A DNA stretch of 64,000 nt from Margaritifera margaritifera (taxonomy: Eukaryota; Mollusca; Bivalvia; Unionida; Margaritiferidae), in NCBI GenBank assembly GCA_029931535.1, contig JAQPZY010001176.1:798001-862000 (forward strand), in the 5' to 3' direction. The notes under the pieces were generated by a model, which was not told the origin of the DNA, made no database searches, and was given only the letters and a program-made list of their open reading frames with translations. The first letter of the stretch is position 1. The number at the start of each line of letters is the position of its first letter. This document shows positions 36,641 through 47,919 of the stretch, piece after piece. Both the position numbers and the translations under genes were made by a program.

Positions 36641-36818
36641 ACATGTGCACAAGAACTTTCAACTATGTTGTTTCATGACCCTTAGTCTTATGACTGTGAC
36701 CCACTAAACAAAACCTGTGACTCTCTGGTAAGAATCCTTAAAAAAGCCCTGAATATTTATTACAGTGATTAAATTTGATTTTAAGACATTGTATAAAGCT
36801 TTTTTTTGCAATTTTTAG

Positions 36819-37079
36819 AATACAACTACACTGTGGATGAGCCAGCTCAGGTTGCAGTGACAATCATGCGGGATGGCCCAACCAATCAGGAGGTCAGAGT
36901 TAAATACAGGACAGTGGATGGGACAGCCTCAGCAGCAGGTTTCGATTTTGAAAATGTGATTGTTGGAGAGCTTGTGATGGCAGCAACAGAGATCGAAAAA
37001 AATATCACTGTTAGGGTGTTGGATGATGAGATAGCTGAAGGAAATGAGACATTTTACATTCAGCTGTACAATGTTTCTG
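36819..37079 (+). CDS. ADGRV1: ADGRV1-like exon 4: Calx-beta core
   Basis: Acceptor 'atttttag' before 36819, donor 'gtgagt' at 37080. One base from exon 3 plus two here make a Lys codon; one base carries on. Local residues 156-242 hold almost a whole Calx-beta repeat: YTVDEPAQVAVTIMRDG, then YRTVDGTASAAGFDF (the family's T-x-D-G-T-A-x-A-G-x-D-F signature), then VRVLDDEIAEGNETFYIQL (the D-D/E-x-N-E-x-F acidic loop). Four N-glycosylation sequons (NYT, NIT, NET, NVS) fit an extracellular module. This is the clearest single Calx-beta exon in the window and is close to the family consensus throughout. Confidence 0.93.
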
Positions 37080-38250
37080 GTGAGTGAACAGTTTTTCAAA
37101 TCTTTATGGGCACTTTAACTAATTGTGTTCAATCAAATTAATTTCCTGTCTTTTATAATTAAATTCCATAGGATATAGGTGAAGAATTAACACTTTTGAT
37201 TGGCCTTTGTCAGCATCTTCATAGGTTCTTAAATGTTGTTTTTATACACCATATCTAGTGTTAGGCTCATTTATTTTTTATATTGTAAAACAGAATTCTT
37301 TAACCTTAATTTCTCAGATATCAGTGTGTCTGAAAAAAATCTCAATGTGTGGTGTAAGAAAGCTTTCAGCAGGTCATAACTAGATCAACTGACAGCCAGA
37401 GAGTGTGTTTAAATATCTTATGATCACACAGTACAGAATTGGGTACAAAACAAGATGGCCAAATACTTCCACATCAGAAGTTTAAGGTAGAATATAAATT
37501 CTTGATTCTTACATACAGAAATTAATTTGACCACATACAGGAATACATTTTTAATATCTTGTAATATCAGAGAAAATAGTAATAAAGAGTATGCTTGTAT
37601 TTGAATAAGATTAGTTGCTGATTTGCAAGTAATTTAGCATTGTATACTGTAAAAATATATACCAAATAAGTCAAAGAATAGTTGGATATTTATAATAGAC
37701 TATTGCAAATATAATGACTAAATTTGTATATGAATCTTTAAAAATCACAAAACTAGACTGCCCTCTACAGCAAGGTAGTTACTCTCTATATACTTGCCAC
37801 CAAATATCATCATCATTTCACTTCTTCCTTTATTCTTATTCTGTTACATTGTACACTGTCTGTTATAGATGTTTTGTACAATAATGAATTAAATTGAATT
37901 TTAATTGAATTATCCAAGTAATAGACAAGTTAAAGGGAGGTAATTCCTATACAAGAAGCACTTGCTATCTATAAACAGTCATTTGCATAACCTAATCAGT
38001 CATAGCTGCAAAGTATTTTGTGATGCTTTCAGCAAATATTAATTGTATCCAAGCTCTTTGAACATTTAGTCCCTTCTGAAGTCATGAAATTTGAAGAAAT
38101 TGGGTCCAAATTAATGGTTTGTTGAAAAGTCAAAAATCTTTACAAAAAAACAATTTTTTTTCTTAAATTGCCTTGGTAAATATTTTACAAAACTTTCAAT
38201 AGTTTCTCTAATTTTTCATTTGATGAATATCTTACCATTCTTTTTCATAG
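37080..38250. other. Intron 4
   Basis: AT-rich, 1.17 kb, no repeat family or gene recognised. Confidence 0.6.
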
Positions 38251-38380
38251 GAGACATAGTGCTTCAGGGGCCTAATAACTGCTCCATCACAATCCTGGCC
38301 AATGACTATGCATATGGGATATTCAAATTTGGTGCTCCATACTCACTCAGTGTTGAGGAAGGTAGCACAGCCACTTTCTA
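38251..38380 (+). CDS. ADGRV1: ADGRV1-like exon 5: Calx-beta boundary
   Basis: Acceptor 'tttttcatag' before 38251, donor 'gtaagt' at 38381. Enters with one carried base (Gly codon) and leaves two. Local residues 243-285 contain GPNNCSITILANDYAYGIF, the end of one repeat with the N-D-Y-x-x-G-I-F boundary, followed by YSLSVEEGSTATF, the opening strand of the next repeat. The intron to exon 6 is only 313 bp, the shortest in the window. Exons 4-7 cluster within 3.1 kb, unlike the 5-9 kb introns around them. Confidence 0.9.
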
Positions 38381-38693
38381 GTAAGTCATCTCTACTACCT
38401 AGATCAGTCTTAGTTCTGTATTATTATAAATTATATATTCTTTGTTATTTTAATTAATTAGAAATGTTAAAAAGATGGTGAATAAATTAAGTAATTTAAA
38501 TAATTATTATAATATTGCAAATAGCCAATGGTGTTATTTCATAGATATTGTTTTGTAAAAATGATAATCAAATCCCTTATTTAACCCAGGCCTATAGCTT
38601 TATCATTGAAAGGTTATATTTTAAAAAACAGGTATTACAATTCCTGTGTCTTACTGTGTACAAAATGTACAATGTAAGACCTATTTCCTTCAG

Positions 38694-38917
38694 CATCAAT
38701 CGAGCTGGAGGTAACTATGGCACAGTGAAGGTATTCTGGCAGATTTACATCATCCTGACCAATGAAGTGGAGAATGCTGGTGAATTTACTGTTAGAGGGA
38801 ACCAGTCTGTCATATTTGGTCCTGACGAAGTGGGAAAACCAATCTTCATCACACCCAGAATTGATGATGTACCAGAAAATGATAAAAGCTACTATGTTAG
38901 ATTGGACACTGTGCAAG
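38694..38917 (+). CDS. ADGRV1: ADGRV1-like exon 6: Calx-beta core
   Basis: Acceptor 'atttccttcag' before 38694; donor 'gtgagt' at 38918. Two carried bases plus one here give Tyr, and the frame runs to a phase-1 end. Local residues 286-360 start INRAGGNYGTVKVFWQ, the R-x-G-G-x-x-G-x-V-x-V-x-W motif, and continue through SVIFGPDEVGKP and TPRIDDVPENDKSYYVRLD. The calcium-loop region is PRIDDVPENDKSY, less acidic than in exon 4. An open frame extends about 146 bp upstream of the acceptor (38548-38693), but it is not family-like and is read as intron. The last 29 bp of the exon and its donor are tandemly duplicated immediately downstream (see findings). Confidence 0.9.
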
Positions 38918-38998
38918 GTGAGTGACAAACTCTAGGTATTAATCTACCATGTTAGATTGGATACTGTGCAAGGTGGTTGACAAATTCTTGGTATTAAA
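38889..38998 (+). repeat. 55-bp tandem duplication of the exon 6 / intron 6 junction
   Basis: The segment from 38889 (the last 29 bp of exon 6, the donor and 26 bp of intron) is repeated at 38944 with about 85-90% identity ('atgttagattgga(c/t)actgtg'). The second donor reads 'gtggtt' instead of 'gtgagt'. Confidence 0.9.
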
Positions 38999-38999
38999 G

Positions 39000-39715
39000 T
39001 GTGAAATTACTTCAAACCTGCTTTAGAGGCTGCCTGTATTTGATAATCATCTACCCATAACAGATACTATCTGGTGCCAGACACATGTTTGTACTCAACC
39101 TGTATTGAGTAGCCACCTGTCTTTGGTGGCCACTTGTCCCTTGCCAGCAAACAGGTACCAGTTGAATATACATTTTACTTTAATTGCTAATATTGTTTGA
39201 CTTCCAGAATTTTAACGACGTTATTTAAAAAATTATTTCATTAATAATATCAAGCAATTAAATTTACCTAAGAAGTATGAATGTATTATTAGATATCACT
39301 TAGTTAGGGAGTTGTGTTAAAAATTAAATGAAAAATGGAGTTTTGGTAAATAAAGTACATGCAGCAGTCATAAGGATTTGGAGATGTGGTGATTTACAGG
39401 TTTTTATCCTGAACATTTAGATTAAAAAACTTCTAAATTTTATGAAACATTTAATCAATTTTTCTTAAGAAAATTACACTATGACAATTATAATCACAAC
39501 TTATGACTTTCAGATGAATAGGACTAAGTGATACAATTAGGTAAGAATGTTAGATTTTGTTTGAAATAGATTGAATTGTCTTTATATGTCTATTCTTTTA
39601 AAGACAACATCTACCATCTCTTAATTGTAAATTTCTCAAACTTCTTCAACAATGAAGCTGGTCTTTGTAACATATGATCTAAGTGTCCTGTGTGTGTTTT
39701 TTCCAATCTTCTTAG
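39000..39715. other. Intron 6 remainder
   Basis: Nothing beyond AT-rich sequence and the acceptor of exon 7. Confidence 0.5.
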
Positions 39716-39936
39716 TCCTTGAGGGCAGAACAGACATTCCCATGGCTAGAATTGCTGATACGGACACACAGGTGTTGCTTACCATTCTGGCCAGTAATGA
39801 CCCAAATGGACGATTTGGATTTCCTGCCCTCGTTAAGGAACAGAGTGTGGCTGAGGACTTCTATCCTGGGATGGACAGTACTACACGAGTCAAGTACAAT
39901 GTGGAGAGGCGCCAGGGAATATTTGGAGCTGTGGCG
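39716..39936 (+). CDS. ADGRV1: ADGRV1-like exon 7: end of one Calx-beta, first half of the LamG-split repeat
   Basis: Acceptor 'cttag' before 39716; donor 'gtgaat', a weaker match, at 39937. Enters with one carried base (Val) and ends in phase 0. Local residues 361-434 contain QVLLTILASNDPNGRFGFP, closing one Calx-beta repeat, then VERRQGIFGAVAV, the G-I-F-G-x-V-x-V strand opening another. The next exon supplies the SW that completes this strand (AVAV|SWEI), so the splice junction is strongly supported despite the weak donor. The remaining Calx-beta C-terminal half does not follow directly: a LamG domain intervenes in exons 8-11. Confidence 0.88.
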
Positions 39937-40525
39937 GTGAATATTCTTATGAAATGGTGGTTTTCGTTAAGATTTTTCAGAGTTTAATTTTTTTTCTTTT
40001 GATGAGAATTATGGACTTGCTCTACTAACAAACAGATATTTACATTTCTCAAATAATATTTGTTTATTGTACATGTCTTTATTGCATGTATTTGACTTAA
40101 GTCATTTGATGAGTTACACTAGAACTTACTACTAATAATGAAGTAATGTCTTGGGTCCAAATAATAAAATAATGTTAGTCATTATCATGCTTTTTTTAAT
40201 TAGATTCTGTTGATGACAGACATTTCTACAGTTCCCTAAATAATGTTCACTGTATTTCAAATTGACCATATTAAAAATAACATTTTGGCCATGTTGCAGA
40301 ATATTTCAATAAAGTTGAATGTCTTAAATGCATTTATTTATAAAATTGATTTAATTGCATTTAATTGACAATGTAAGTTTTATTCATAATATTAATTTAA
40401 TTACACTTAATTGACAGTGTAAGTTTGTACATATTTTTTTTATTCAATGGGCTTATAATATTTATTTGAATGTCATGTCCAACAGAGTGTATTTATTTTG
40501 GAAAAAAGCAGTTTCTCCTTTTAAT
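39937..40525. other. Intron 7, 5' part
   Basis: AT-rich. A short imperfect duplication 'ttgacaatgtaagttttatt' / 'ttgacagtgtaagtttgtac' lies at about 40365-40430. No gene. Confidence 0.5.
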
Positions 40526-40745
40526 TCATTCCCCGATCACATTAACATTAGAAAATAAACTCTGCTACTTCCTGATTCCAGCCCTCCCGAAAAGATGAAA
40601 AAATTCATCTTTTCCATCTTTATACCAGATAGACAAAGGGAAGAAATATTTACACATTACCTCCCCTTGACCACCACTAGGTGGCACCAGTTTTAAGCTT
40701 TTGTGCAGTACTATTAACATAATCCTGCAAGACCTCACAAAATCC
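40526..40745 (+). repeat. Left inverted terminal repeat of DIRS C
   Basis: Pairs with 46425-46622 in inverse orientation, including the inner part 'cattacctccccttgaccac' + 'cactaggtggcaccagtttt'. The outer ~25 bp pair instead with the internal complementary region. Confidence 0.85.
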
Positions 40746-41073
40746 TTTGAATATCTTCACGATTTCAATCGATGCATCCAGAAAGTTGGTATATTAGAGT
40801 GTAGTAAGGTTTTTACTACATGTGGTAAACATTATTTTTGAATTTTGATCAATATTTATTTATGTGAATTTTTTGCAGTTGTGGACTTTGTTTATTCTGA
40901 CCTTATGTTCCAACACTGTATTGTTGGTGTGTGTTTGTTAATTATTACTCACACTCACTGTATATATATATATATTTCTGCTTGTTTAATAATGAGTGTC
41001 ATTATTGTGATTTGTAAACACTTATGGGTGTTCATTTCTGAATTTTTTGCACTTGTCATTTCAGTTAAACAAT

Positions 41074-42795
41074 GACGAAAAAATGCAGTAAATGCAAGAA
41101 ATTTAAAGTTACCAAGGACATACATGAGACGTGTCTCACTTGCATCAAGTGTTCTCCATCCTCAACATGCAATGTGTGCACCTTATAGTCAGAAAATATC
41201 TGGTCCATGGTGTTGCTAAAAAGTATTAAAAGCAATGAGAAATGTGTGAAGTCTCCTACGGAGCAGTGCAATGCCTTGAGCCTTCAACTGAAGATGGCAT
41301 CAATTGCTAGTATAGTGGGGAATGTCACAATGGTCCCTCCTCCATGCAAAATTATATTTTTGATGCCGACTTCAACAATTACATCAGCAGAATTGGAGGA
41401 ATAACGGGTTGTGGAATTGCCATGCTTGAATTCTTTCCAGACGCAGTTCAAGCTGCAGATACATCGACTGGTGCAGGAAGCGATGATGCAGTTGCTAAAT
41501 TTGGGAAAGTTATTGCCCATATGTCTGTTGCAAACCTTCATGGATAATTTGGAGCTTATGGGGGAGTGTGCACTCATATATGGACAGCCCAGTGGGCATA
41601 AGTCCCCCCTTATGTCTGAGCATGGCCTTTGGGCCTGTAAGTCTGGGTGCATGGGTTTTCTTTTAGTTTTTGATGATCCATTTCAGCATTCTTTCATGCC
41701 TTACGACGCCAATCCAGCTACTGACCAGTCAGTCCAGCCTTCTGGCCAGCTATACCTATTGTCTAGTGACTGGAGCTCTGTCACTTCATTAAGCAGTGCC
41801 ACAGACCGGTCAATAGTGCCAAGGTATGTGGAACTATATGAGGATCAGACTGACTGATCTGTCCATTTTGCTGCACCTTCTGCATGGACAGTTCAGAAAC
41901 CAATACTCTAACCGACCACCCAGCTAACAGCCATGCATAATGTCCAGCTGGCAATTGAGCTGACCATTGAGCTGGCTGTCCATCATACTCTTAGGCTGTC
42001 CATACCAGCAAAACTTACTCAGCCAACTCATCCAGCGAGTCATTTATTTATGGTTTATCCTTTGGAGCAATACCATGATACATTTAGGGATGATGGCAGT
42101 GCCTCAGTGGAGATATTTTACATAGATATGGACATAAGCCCTGATGAGGATGGACCACACAGTGAGTGTAGGGATAACCTCAAAGCTGTAACACACTCAG
42201 ATCCAACTATGGGATGGACTGAATTTAGTTTCAAAGCAGCTGTCAATGAAATATACCAGGTGTTGCCAGCTTCCAAATGCCCACCACCACCAACTGCAAG
42301 CCAGGGCTGCAAGGTCAAGGCATCTGTAGACCTGGTAGATGAGGAGGACCATCCCTCCTTGTGCCTACTGCCTCAGTCAGTGAAAATAAAGGAAATTTCA
42401 GACCATATGTCATATAAAATCGTGACCCAGGAAATTCTAAAACATTTTTCTCGGAAAGTCAACTACCAGTGACATTTTCATCACACTGGTATAGAAAGCA
42501 TTTGGATGCATTTACCACAGAGCTTCCGACTCTAGATAAGAATATCGCAGTGGTGAAGATGACTATCCCACTGTTCTACAAGGTGAACAAGAATGCCTTT
42601 CTTGCCACTTTAAAGCCTGTTTGTAATATCATAGCAACATCTTCAATGTTGGACCTAGCATCACTAGCTATTTTTCAGCTTGCCAAAAAAGCAGGCAGTT
42701 ATAATGCCTGGAAATCCACTGCTAGGATCACCAAGGTCATTAACATGGCTGCACACCATTCTATGGCTAATGCTCTGATGGCCTCTGCCAATTAG
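41074..42795 (+). pseudogene. DIRS gag relic (copy C)
   Basis: Starts MTKKCSKCKKFKVTKDIHE and TCLTCIKCSPSSTCNVC, the paired Cys knuckles also seen in copies A and D, then stops at about 41187. Later open blocks (41933-42472 and 42469-42795; 179 and 108 codons) include acidic and proline-rich text and the helical stretch LASLAIFQLAKKAGSYNAW, likely the capsid-like C-terminal part. Frame changes at about 42470. No host function inferred. Confidence 0.7.
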
Positions 42796-43249
42796 AATTG
42801 ATGAGACGAGATGCCTGTCATCGATCATCATCACTCAAACTGCATCATTCCTTGGTGCTCTGTGTGACATCCTTTGGGTCGCTGTTAATATTTGGAGTAG
42901 GATATAGGAGGTGAGGAGGCAGGCAGCACAGGAACTGCCCTTCCAACTGGCCATGCCTCCTTCCCAGACATCCAGACTGAATTAATCTCAGTCTCAATGA
43001 AGAGATGATCATTGGCAAAGAGATAAGAGAGCAATTGCTGCTCAGCAACAGCAACAGCTTTTATCTCAATCAAATTTCAAAAGACAACAGGCCCCTCAGT
43101 TTAGGAGGACTCTAATAAAAGGTTTAAAATAAGGTCTCTCTTTCCCCAGGCCTCCTAACAACTGCAAGTGACTCACCACCCTGACTGCCCATAGACTGCC
43201 TACCAGTTGGTGCCAGACTCCTTCATTTCCTTTAGCATTGGATTGACCT

Positions 43250-44990
43250 ATTTTTGCAAAATGAATGTTCATTCCAAGTTGTTTTGGAGGAGCTTCAGAT
43301 TTCATTTATCCAGCCTCCTCCCCTTTTGTCTTCCCCATACATGTTCTGTCAGATTCTGAGAAAGCTGAATTTATGCAGAAGGAGATCTGGTCATTACTTG
43401 ACAAGAAAGTGGTGGATATTGTTTGGAACCGAACTCTCCTGTATTTTATTCCAGGCTCTTTCTAGTGTCAGAGGACAATGAAAAGCTCAGGCCTATCATT
43501 GATCTCAGCCATCTCAACAGATACATTGCAGTGCCGAAGTTCAAGATGAAAATGGCTCAATTAATGAGACTTTCCATCAAAAGGGATGAATTTGTGATCA
43601 ATCTAGACCTGACTGAGCCATAGCATATTTTCACATCCTTATTCACCTGGCCTTGCGCAAGTTCCTTTGGTTTGCCTACCAAGGAAAAATGTATTAGTTG
43701 CGTGTACTCCCATTTGGTCTCAGGATATGTCCATGGGTGTTCAAAAAAATTATCAAGTGCATTATCACTCTGTTTTGGTCAACTTCCTCTAAAAACACAT
43801 GGTGAAGGGCAGGAGTGATCTCCTATTTGTTTTAGGTTACCTAGGCTCTGTAGTGAACTGGGTAAAGTTGGATTTTGACCCATCCCAGCGGTTTGTCCAT
43901 TTGGGCATGGAGTTTATCACTAATCTCAACATCATCCATCTCCCTCACATACACGTGTTACAGATTATCAAAATCACAGAGTCAATTTCCAACAGTAAGT
44001 GAATTACAGTGAAAGAGTTCCTGCAACTCTTTGGCTTGCTCATTGTGGCAGTGGATCTGATTCTGCTTGACTACTTCGTCATGTGCCCTTTGTAGATGGT
44101 CCTGCTGGCCCAGTGGCACCCGCTTTTGCAGTTTACTTGATCACAAAGTCAGGATCACGACCGAAGTAGTATTATTCCTGCGTCAGTGGTGCAACAAAGA
44201 TTGGCTCACAACAGGAATCACTATAGAAAAACCTCAACTGGACATTATGCTATGTGTGGACATGTACGGGTATGTTGCAGATCTTCGACACGGTGGCAAG
44301 TGGGGTCTGGAGGAGTTACCTCTTGATATCAACCTGTTTGGAAATGAAGGCTATGATCAAGGCTTTTCATGTCTGGAAGGACTGACTCTATGGGAAAGTA
44401 GTCCTTATCATATCGGACAACTCGGTGGTGGTGGCCTACTGCCTCAAATAGGGGTGGGGGACCAAATCACCCAACCAATGAATTCTGGTTTGGAAGTTTC
44501 TGCACTGGTGCTCCCAGCTATATATAACTGTACAAATCAGACACATTCCTTACAGGATAAATGTTCTGGCCAACGCACTGTCAAGAAAGGGCCAGATCCT
44601 TCATACCAATTGATCCATTCACCAATCGATCTTTCATTGGATTTGTGTGCTTTGGGGGTGTCTGATGATAGACTTTTTGCAACAAGGTGGAATCACAAAC
44701 TGTCCACTTTTGTCTCTCCAGTCCAGCAGTCCAGGAACAAGAAGCTTGGGCCATGGATGCACTATCAATCTGTTTGGAGGGGTTTTGGACCTTCACCTAC
44801 CCTCCCACGGACCTCATACCAAAAATAATACAGAAATTGAGAGATCAGAACTGCAAATAATTTTGATAGCCCCTTTGAGATGGTACAAGTCCTGGGTCAA
44901 TGATCTACTTAGTCTCGATATAGACATGCCCAGGAATATCCCATCAAAGCCAAACCTACTCAGACAGCAGCAGTTACAGATATCTCATCC
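43250..44990 (+). pseudogene. DIRS RT / RNase H relic (copy C)
   Basis: Fragments in three frames: FLVSEDNEKLRPIIDLSHLN (43463-43523, RT motif 1), DEFVINLDLTEP (motif A, 43588-43623), LRVLPFGLRICPWVFKK (motif B, about 43700-43750) and FVHLGMEFI (about 43891-43917). Then RNase H-like blocks (LDIMLCVDMYGYVADLRHGG, 44239-44298; ISDNSVVVAYL in another frame) and DPSYQLIHSPIDLS / LFATRWNHKLSTFVSPV (44670-44720), typical of DIRS pol C-termini. The expected L-D-D motif between motif B and FVHLGMEF is not found, so this segment is deleted or scrambled. Confidence 0.8.
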
Positions 44991-45009
44991 CAGTCCAAAC
45001 CAGCTCCTC

Positions 45010-45990
45010 TTTTATGCCTGGCTCTTGTTGGCAGAGCTCTGCAAAGAAAGGAATTTCAGCCTTCGATTGTGGAGAGAATCTCACAAGCAAGAAGGCTTTG
45101 AAGGTGTACGAGGGAAAGTGGCTTGTGTTTGGGGACTGGTGCAAAGTCAATAACATGGTCTCTTTGAGTGCCTCAATCCCTCATCTGGCTGATTTCTTTC
45201 TTTGGCTGTTCGAGGAGAAAAAAGTTAGCCCCAGTTATCATCAAAGGCTACCACTCCATGATTTCTGACACTTTCAGGCATCATGGCAGAAGGGATATTG
45301 GTCATGATAAAGATCTGTCAAACCTGCTAGCCAGTTTTGACTTGAATAGACCAAAATCCCTCACCCTGTTTCCTAAATGGAACCTCTCATGGGTTTTTCC
45401 ATGGCTCAGTTCAGTTCAATTCAAGCCTTTAGACAGAGCCTCACTGAAGCTACCATCATACAAGACCTGCTTTCTGATAGCCTTAGTTTTCGCATGCAGG
45501 GTGAGTGAGTTACATGCTCTTTCAATGGACCTGAATTATCACCAGTTCAGATCGGATGGTTCCGTGGTCCTAATGATGCAGCCAGGCTTTGTAGCTAAGA
45601 ATAGGCTGCCATCAGCGGGCAATTAGAGAGTCATCATACGCTCTTCAATAGATATGTCAAGAGAATTGACCATGCAAAACCCTGTACATGCCCTCAAGCA
45701 TTACTTGAAGCACACAGAGAAAAGTCCTTGAACAAGAAAGCATCTCTTCCAGTAAAGGCCAGGAAAGAGGATATCACCCTCAAGCCCTATCATCATGGCT
45801 GAAGTGGATTATACATTTGGCGTATTCTGAAGTCTCAAAAGATCAGAACTAAAGCGATCTCTGTGAGTCTCACATTTCAGTCTGGGTCATAATAGAAGCC
45901 ATTGGCTGGCATGCACAGTAGACCTTTTCAAGTTTTTATATCTGGGATCTAGCTTCGTAGAGACAAGATTTGAATTTGGTTGGTCCAGTG
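45010..45990 (+). pseudogene. DIRS tyrosine recombinase relic (copy C)
   Basis: Open blocks: SKKALKVYEGKWLVFGDWCK (core-binding domain, 45089-45148), then K-G-Y-H-S-M-I-S-D-T-F (about 45242-45276), FACRVSELHALSMDLNYHQF (first catalytic Arg block, 45488-45547) and SDGSVVLMMQPGFVAKNRLP (45552-45611). The distal H-x-x-R and Tyr blocks (about 45870-45980) are frameshifted and barely legible. Homologous block by block to the recombinase relic of copy A. Confidence 0.8.
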
Positions 45991-46284
45991 GCTGCTGCCC
46001 AGACAACCACCAGACCCAATTAATGTCAGCATAACCTCCTCACGGGCAGTAGCTTAGCACTTTTGCTGGATTCACCCGGAAAATTTTTATCGGTAAGAAA
46101 AGTTCATTAAATTTCTTCTTAGCTGGATGTGGTTTTCACAGATCATGTGACTGTCAGTTGTGCTGTTCTCAAGTTAGGAGAGCAGGCTATCATTCATATA
46201 GGGAATCCAACCATTCTTCCCTTGAAGGGTGCCATTGGTGGAGTTAGGATGCTTAGCATTCCCTCCTCTTATTACCTATTCTCC

Positions 46285-46375
46285 TAAGGTTAATGTGATC
46301 AGGAAATGTATTCAAAGTAGAAAGCAAATTTTGTAGTAAATTGTTTCTCCGAGAATACTTACCCAGTCACATTAC
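46285..46375 (+). repeat. Internal complementary region of DIRS C
   Basis: 'aaggttaatgtgatcagg' is complementary to the left end ('ccccgatcacattaacatt', about 40532), and 'gagaatacttacccagtcac' is complementary to the right end ('ttattgggtaagtattctc', about 46592). In DIRS elements this region is thought to template completion of the ends through a circular intermediate. Confidence 0.8.
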
Positions 46376-46424
46376 GATAAAACCCTCCCAACATCCCCAC
46401 TAATGTGACCATCCTAAGTTGATG

Positions 46425-46622
46425 TATCGCTAAGCTTAAAACAGGCGCCACCTACTGATGGTCATGGGGAGATAATGTGTAAGAGTTTCTTCCCTTTATA
46501 TGGTGTATATATAGACAGAAAAGACAATTTTTTTATCTTTTTGGGAGGACTAGATTCGGGAGGAAGCAGAGTTTATTTTCCTCACTTTAATGTTATTGGG
46601 TAAGTATTCTCAAAGAAACATT
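46425..46622 (-). repeat. Right inverted terminal repeat of DIRS C
   Basis: Inverse complement of the left repeat, with a short insertion/deletion difference around 46500-46530. Confidence 0.85.
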
Positions 46623-46860
46623 ATTTTAAAAAGATTTGCTTTTTCTGCCGCACATGGATCTTTAATATCTAATGTTATGTTTTAATAATTACCATGATGA
46701 CAGTCTTTTTACCTTACCGTAAATTGTTATGTGTAATAGGTTTTTTTTTATGAAGCCTTCATGCATATTCTTTTTTAGGTCAATGATGAAAAGATTTTCC
46801 ATATCATTTTAGAAACATTTTCAGGAAGGAATTGGGAGTAAAATATGGTCTGCTTTGCAG

Positions 46861-47017
46861 GTTTCCTGGGAGATTTTCTCTGGGGTTGTGGCTGGGGGTA
46901 TGCCCCAGATGTTTGATTTGATCTTCCTTGGGGATATTCCATCAGGTGTCACTCTGGTCCCTAGCAAGCAGAGGCCCCAGACAGGAACAAATGTTGTCTT
47001 CATGGATGGATTTCAGG
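46861..47017 (+). CDS. ADGRV1: ADGRV1-like exon 8: Calx-beta to LamG transition
   Basis: Acceptor 'tgctttgcag' ends at 46860; donor 'gtaagg' at 47018. Phase 0 in, phase 1 out. Local residues 435-486 begin VSWEIFSGVVAGG, completing the Calx-beta strand from exon 7, pass through a spacer (VPSKQRPQTGTN), and reach VVFMDGFQG, the first strand of a LamG/pentraxin-like fold that continues in exon 9. A DIRS-type transposon ends about 240 bp upstream of the acceptor. It is preceded by 60 bp of open sequence that I treat as intron. Confidence 0.87.
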
Positions 47018-47168
47018 GTAAGGACATTGTTTTTAAACTATCGTCTCACACTTATAAAGCCACTTCTTCTGTGTTTACAAGGTGGCCTCGTAAATGGAAT
47101 GGATTTTTTTGATAAGGCGACAAAATGGGAAATTTTTTAATGATTTTGTGCTCGATTAGGTGGTCTCT

Positions 47169-47312
47169 TATCAGGCCTCTTTAGAGAGGTCTTATGAGAG
47201 CAGGGCCACTGTAGTTTATCAGGCCTCTCAAGAGAGGTCTTATGGGAGTGAGGCCACTGTAGTTTATCAGGCCTCTTGAGAGAGGTCTTATGAGAGCAGG
47301 GTCACTGTAGTT
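47169..47312 (+). repeat. 48-bp tandem triplet with internal palindrome
   Basis: Three units starting at 47169, 47217 and 47265 ('tatcaggcctcttgagagag'...). Each contains the foldback AGGCCTCT...AGAGGTCT. Lies in intron 8. Confidence 0.9.
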
Positions 47313-47758
47313 TGTTCACTGGTATTATGTTTTCCTGCTTTACAAATATTTCAAATCACTTTCCCTTGATCATGACCCTATGTAATATCTGGAAGTAAAA
47401 TTGTTGGTGTGAAAGTTGACCTACTTTCAGGAATGAAGAGAAAAATTGATTGGAATATTAATAAATAGTATTTAATTGTACTCAGAGGTTAATTAGCATG
47501 AAAGTGCAGTAATGTTGCCTGTTGTTCTCTCCTTCCATCTCTTCCATGGTAAAGATAATTGTCTGATCCTGTCTTATATTAAATGTGATCAGAATGCAGT
47601 TTTGATGCCACTTGGGATTGCTATTTGCATACTTTTCTGAATTATCTCCCCCTTCCTGGCCTAAATTCTGTTGAAAATTTCATGTCTATTCAGTTTGCAT
47701 TAAATGATTTTTAACAAATTATGAAAATAAATTTATATTCACCCTGATTGATTTAAAA

Positions 47759-47919
47759 CTGGTTCCCAACCTTTTTTTGCTGCAACCCTAAATTGGCCAC
47801 CAACAGGACCTCCTGATCCTCAGGTTTATGATATGATTACTTCTGATGACCCTTTGCGACCCTACTGAGGACCCCCTGTGACCCTGATTTGGGTTGCAAC
47901 CTGAGGTTGGGAATCACTG
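47759..47919. mobile_element. hAT MITE with 8-bp target duplication
   Basis: 161 bp with inverted ends (CTGGTTCCCAACCT... / ...AGGTTGGGAATCACTG) and identical 8-bp flanks ATTTAAAA (47751-47758 and 47920-47927). The left end appears to lack two bases compared with the right (CTGG versus CAGTG). Non-coding, in intron 8. Confidence 0.85.

Larger units (their letters stand above)
40526..46622 (+). mobile_element. DIRS1-like retrotransposon C (near full length, mutated)
   Basis: A 6.1-kb sense-oriented element filling most of intron 7. Inverted terminal repeats occupy 40526-40745 and about 46425-46622 ('aaaataaactctgctacttc' against its complement 'gaagcagagtttattttcct'). An internal complementary region (about 46285-46375) holds sequence complementary to both outer ends, the arrangement that defines DIRS1-type elements. 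Coding order is gag (41074), RT/RNase H (about 43250-44990), tyrosine recombinase (about 45010-45990). Numerous stops and frameshifts. The right end lies 239 bp before exon 8. Confidence 0.88.

Noticed and set aside
38548..38693. Upstream in-frame extension of exon 6
   Set aside because: A good acceptor at 38692-38693 and exact phase match with exon 5 place the exon start at 38694; the extension is not Calx-beta-like.
44067..44828. 253-codon open frame as a host gene
   Set aside because: Its text is the RNase H/pol C-terminal region of DIRS copy C, with the true frame alternating; it lies between the element's terminal repeats.
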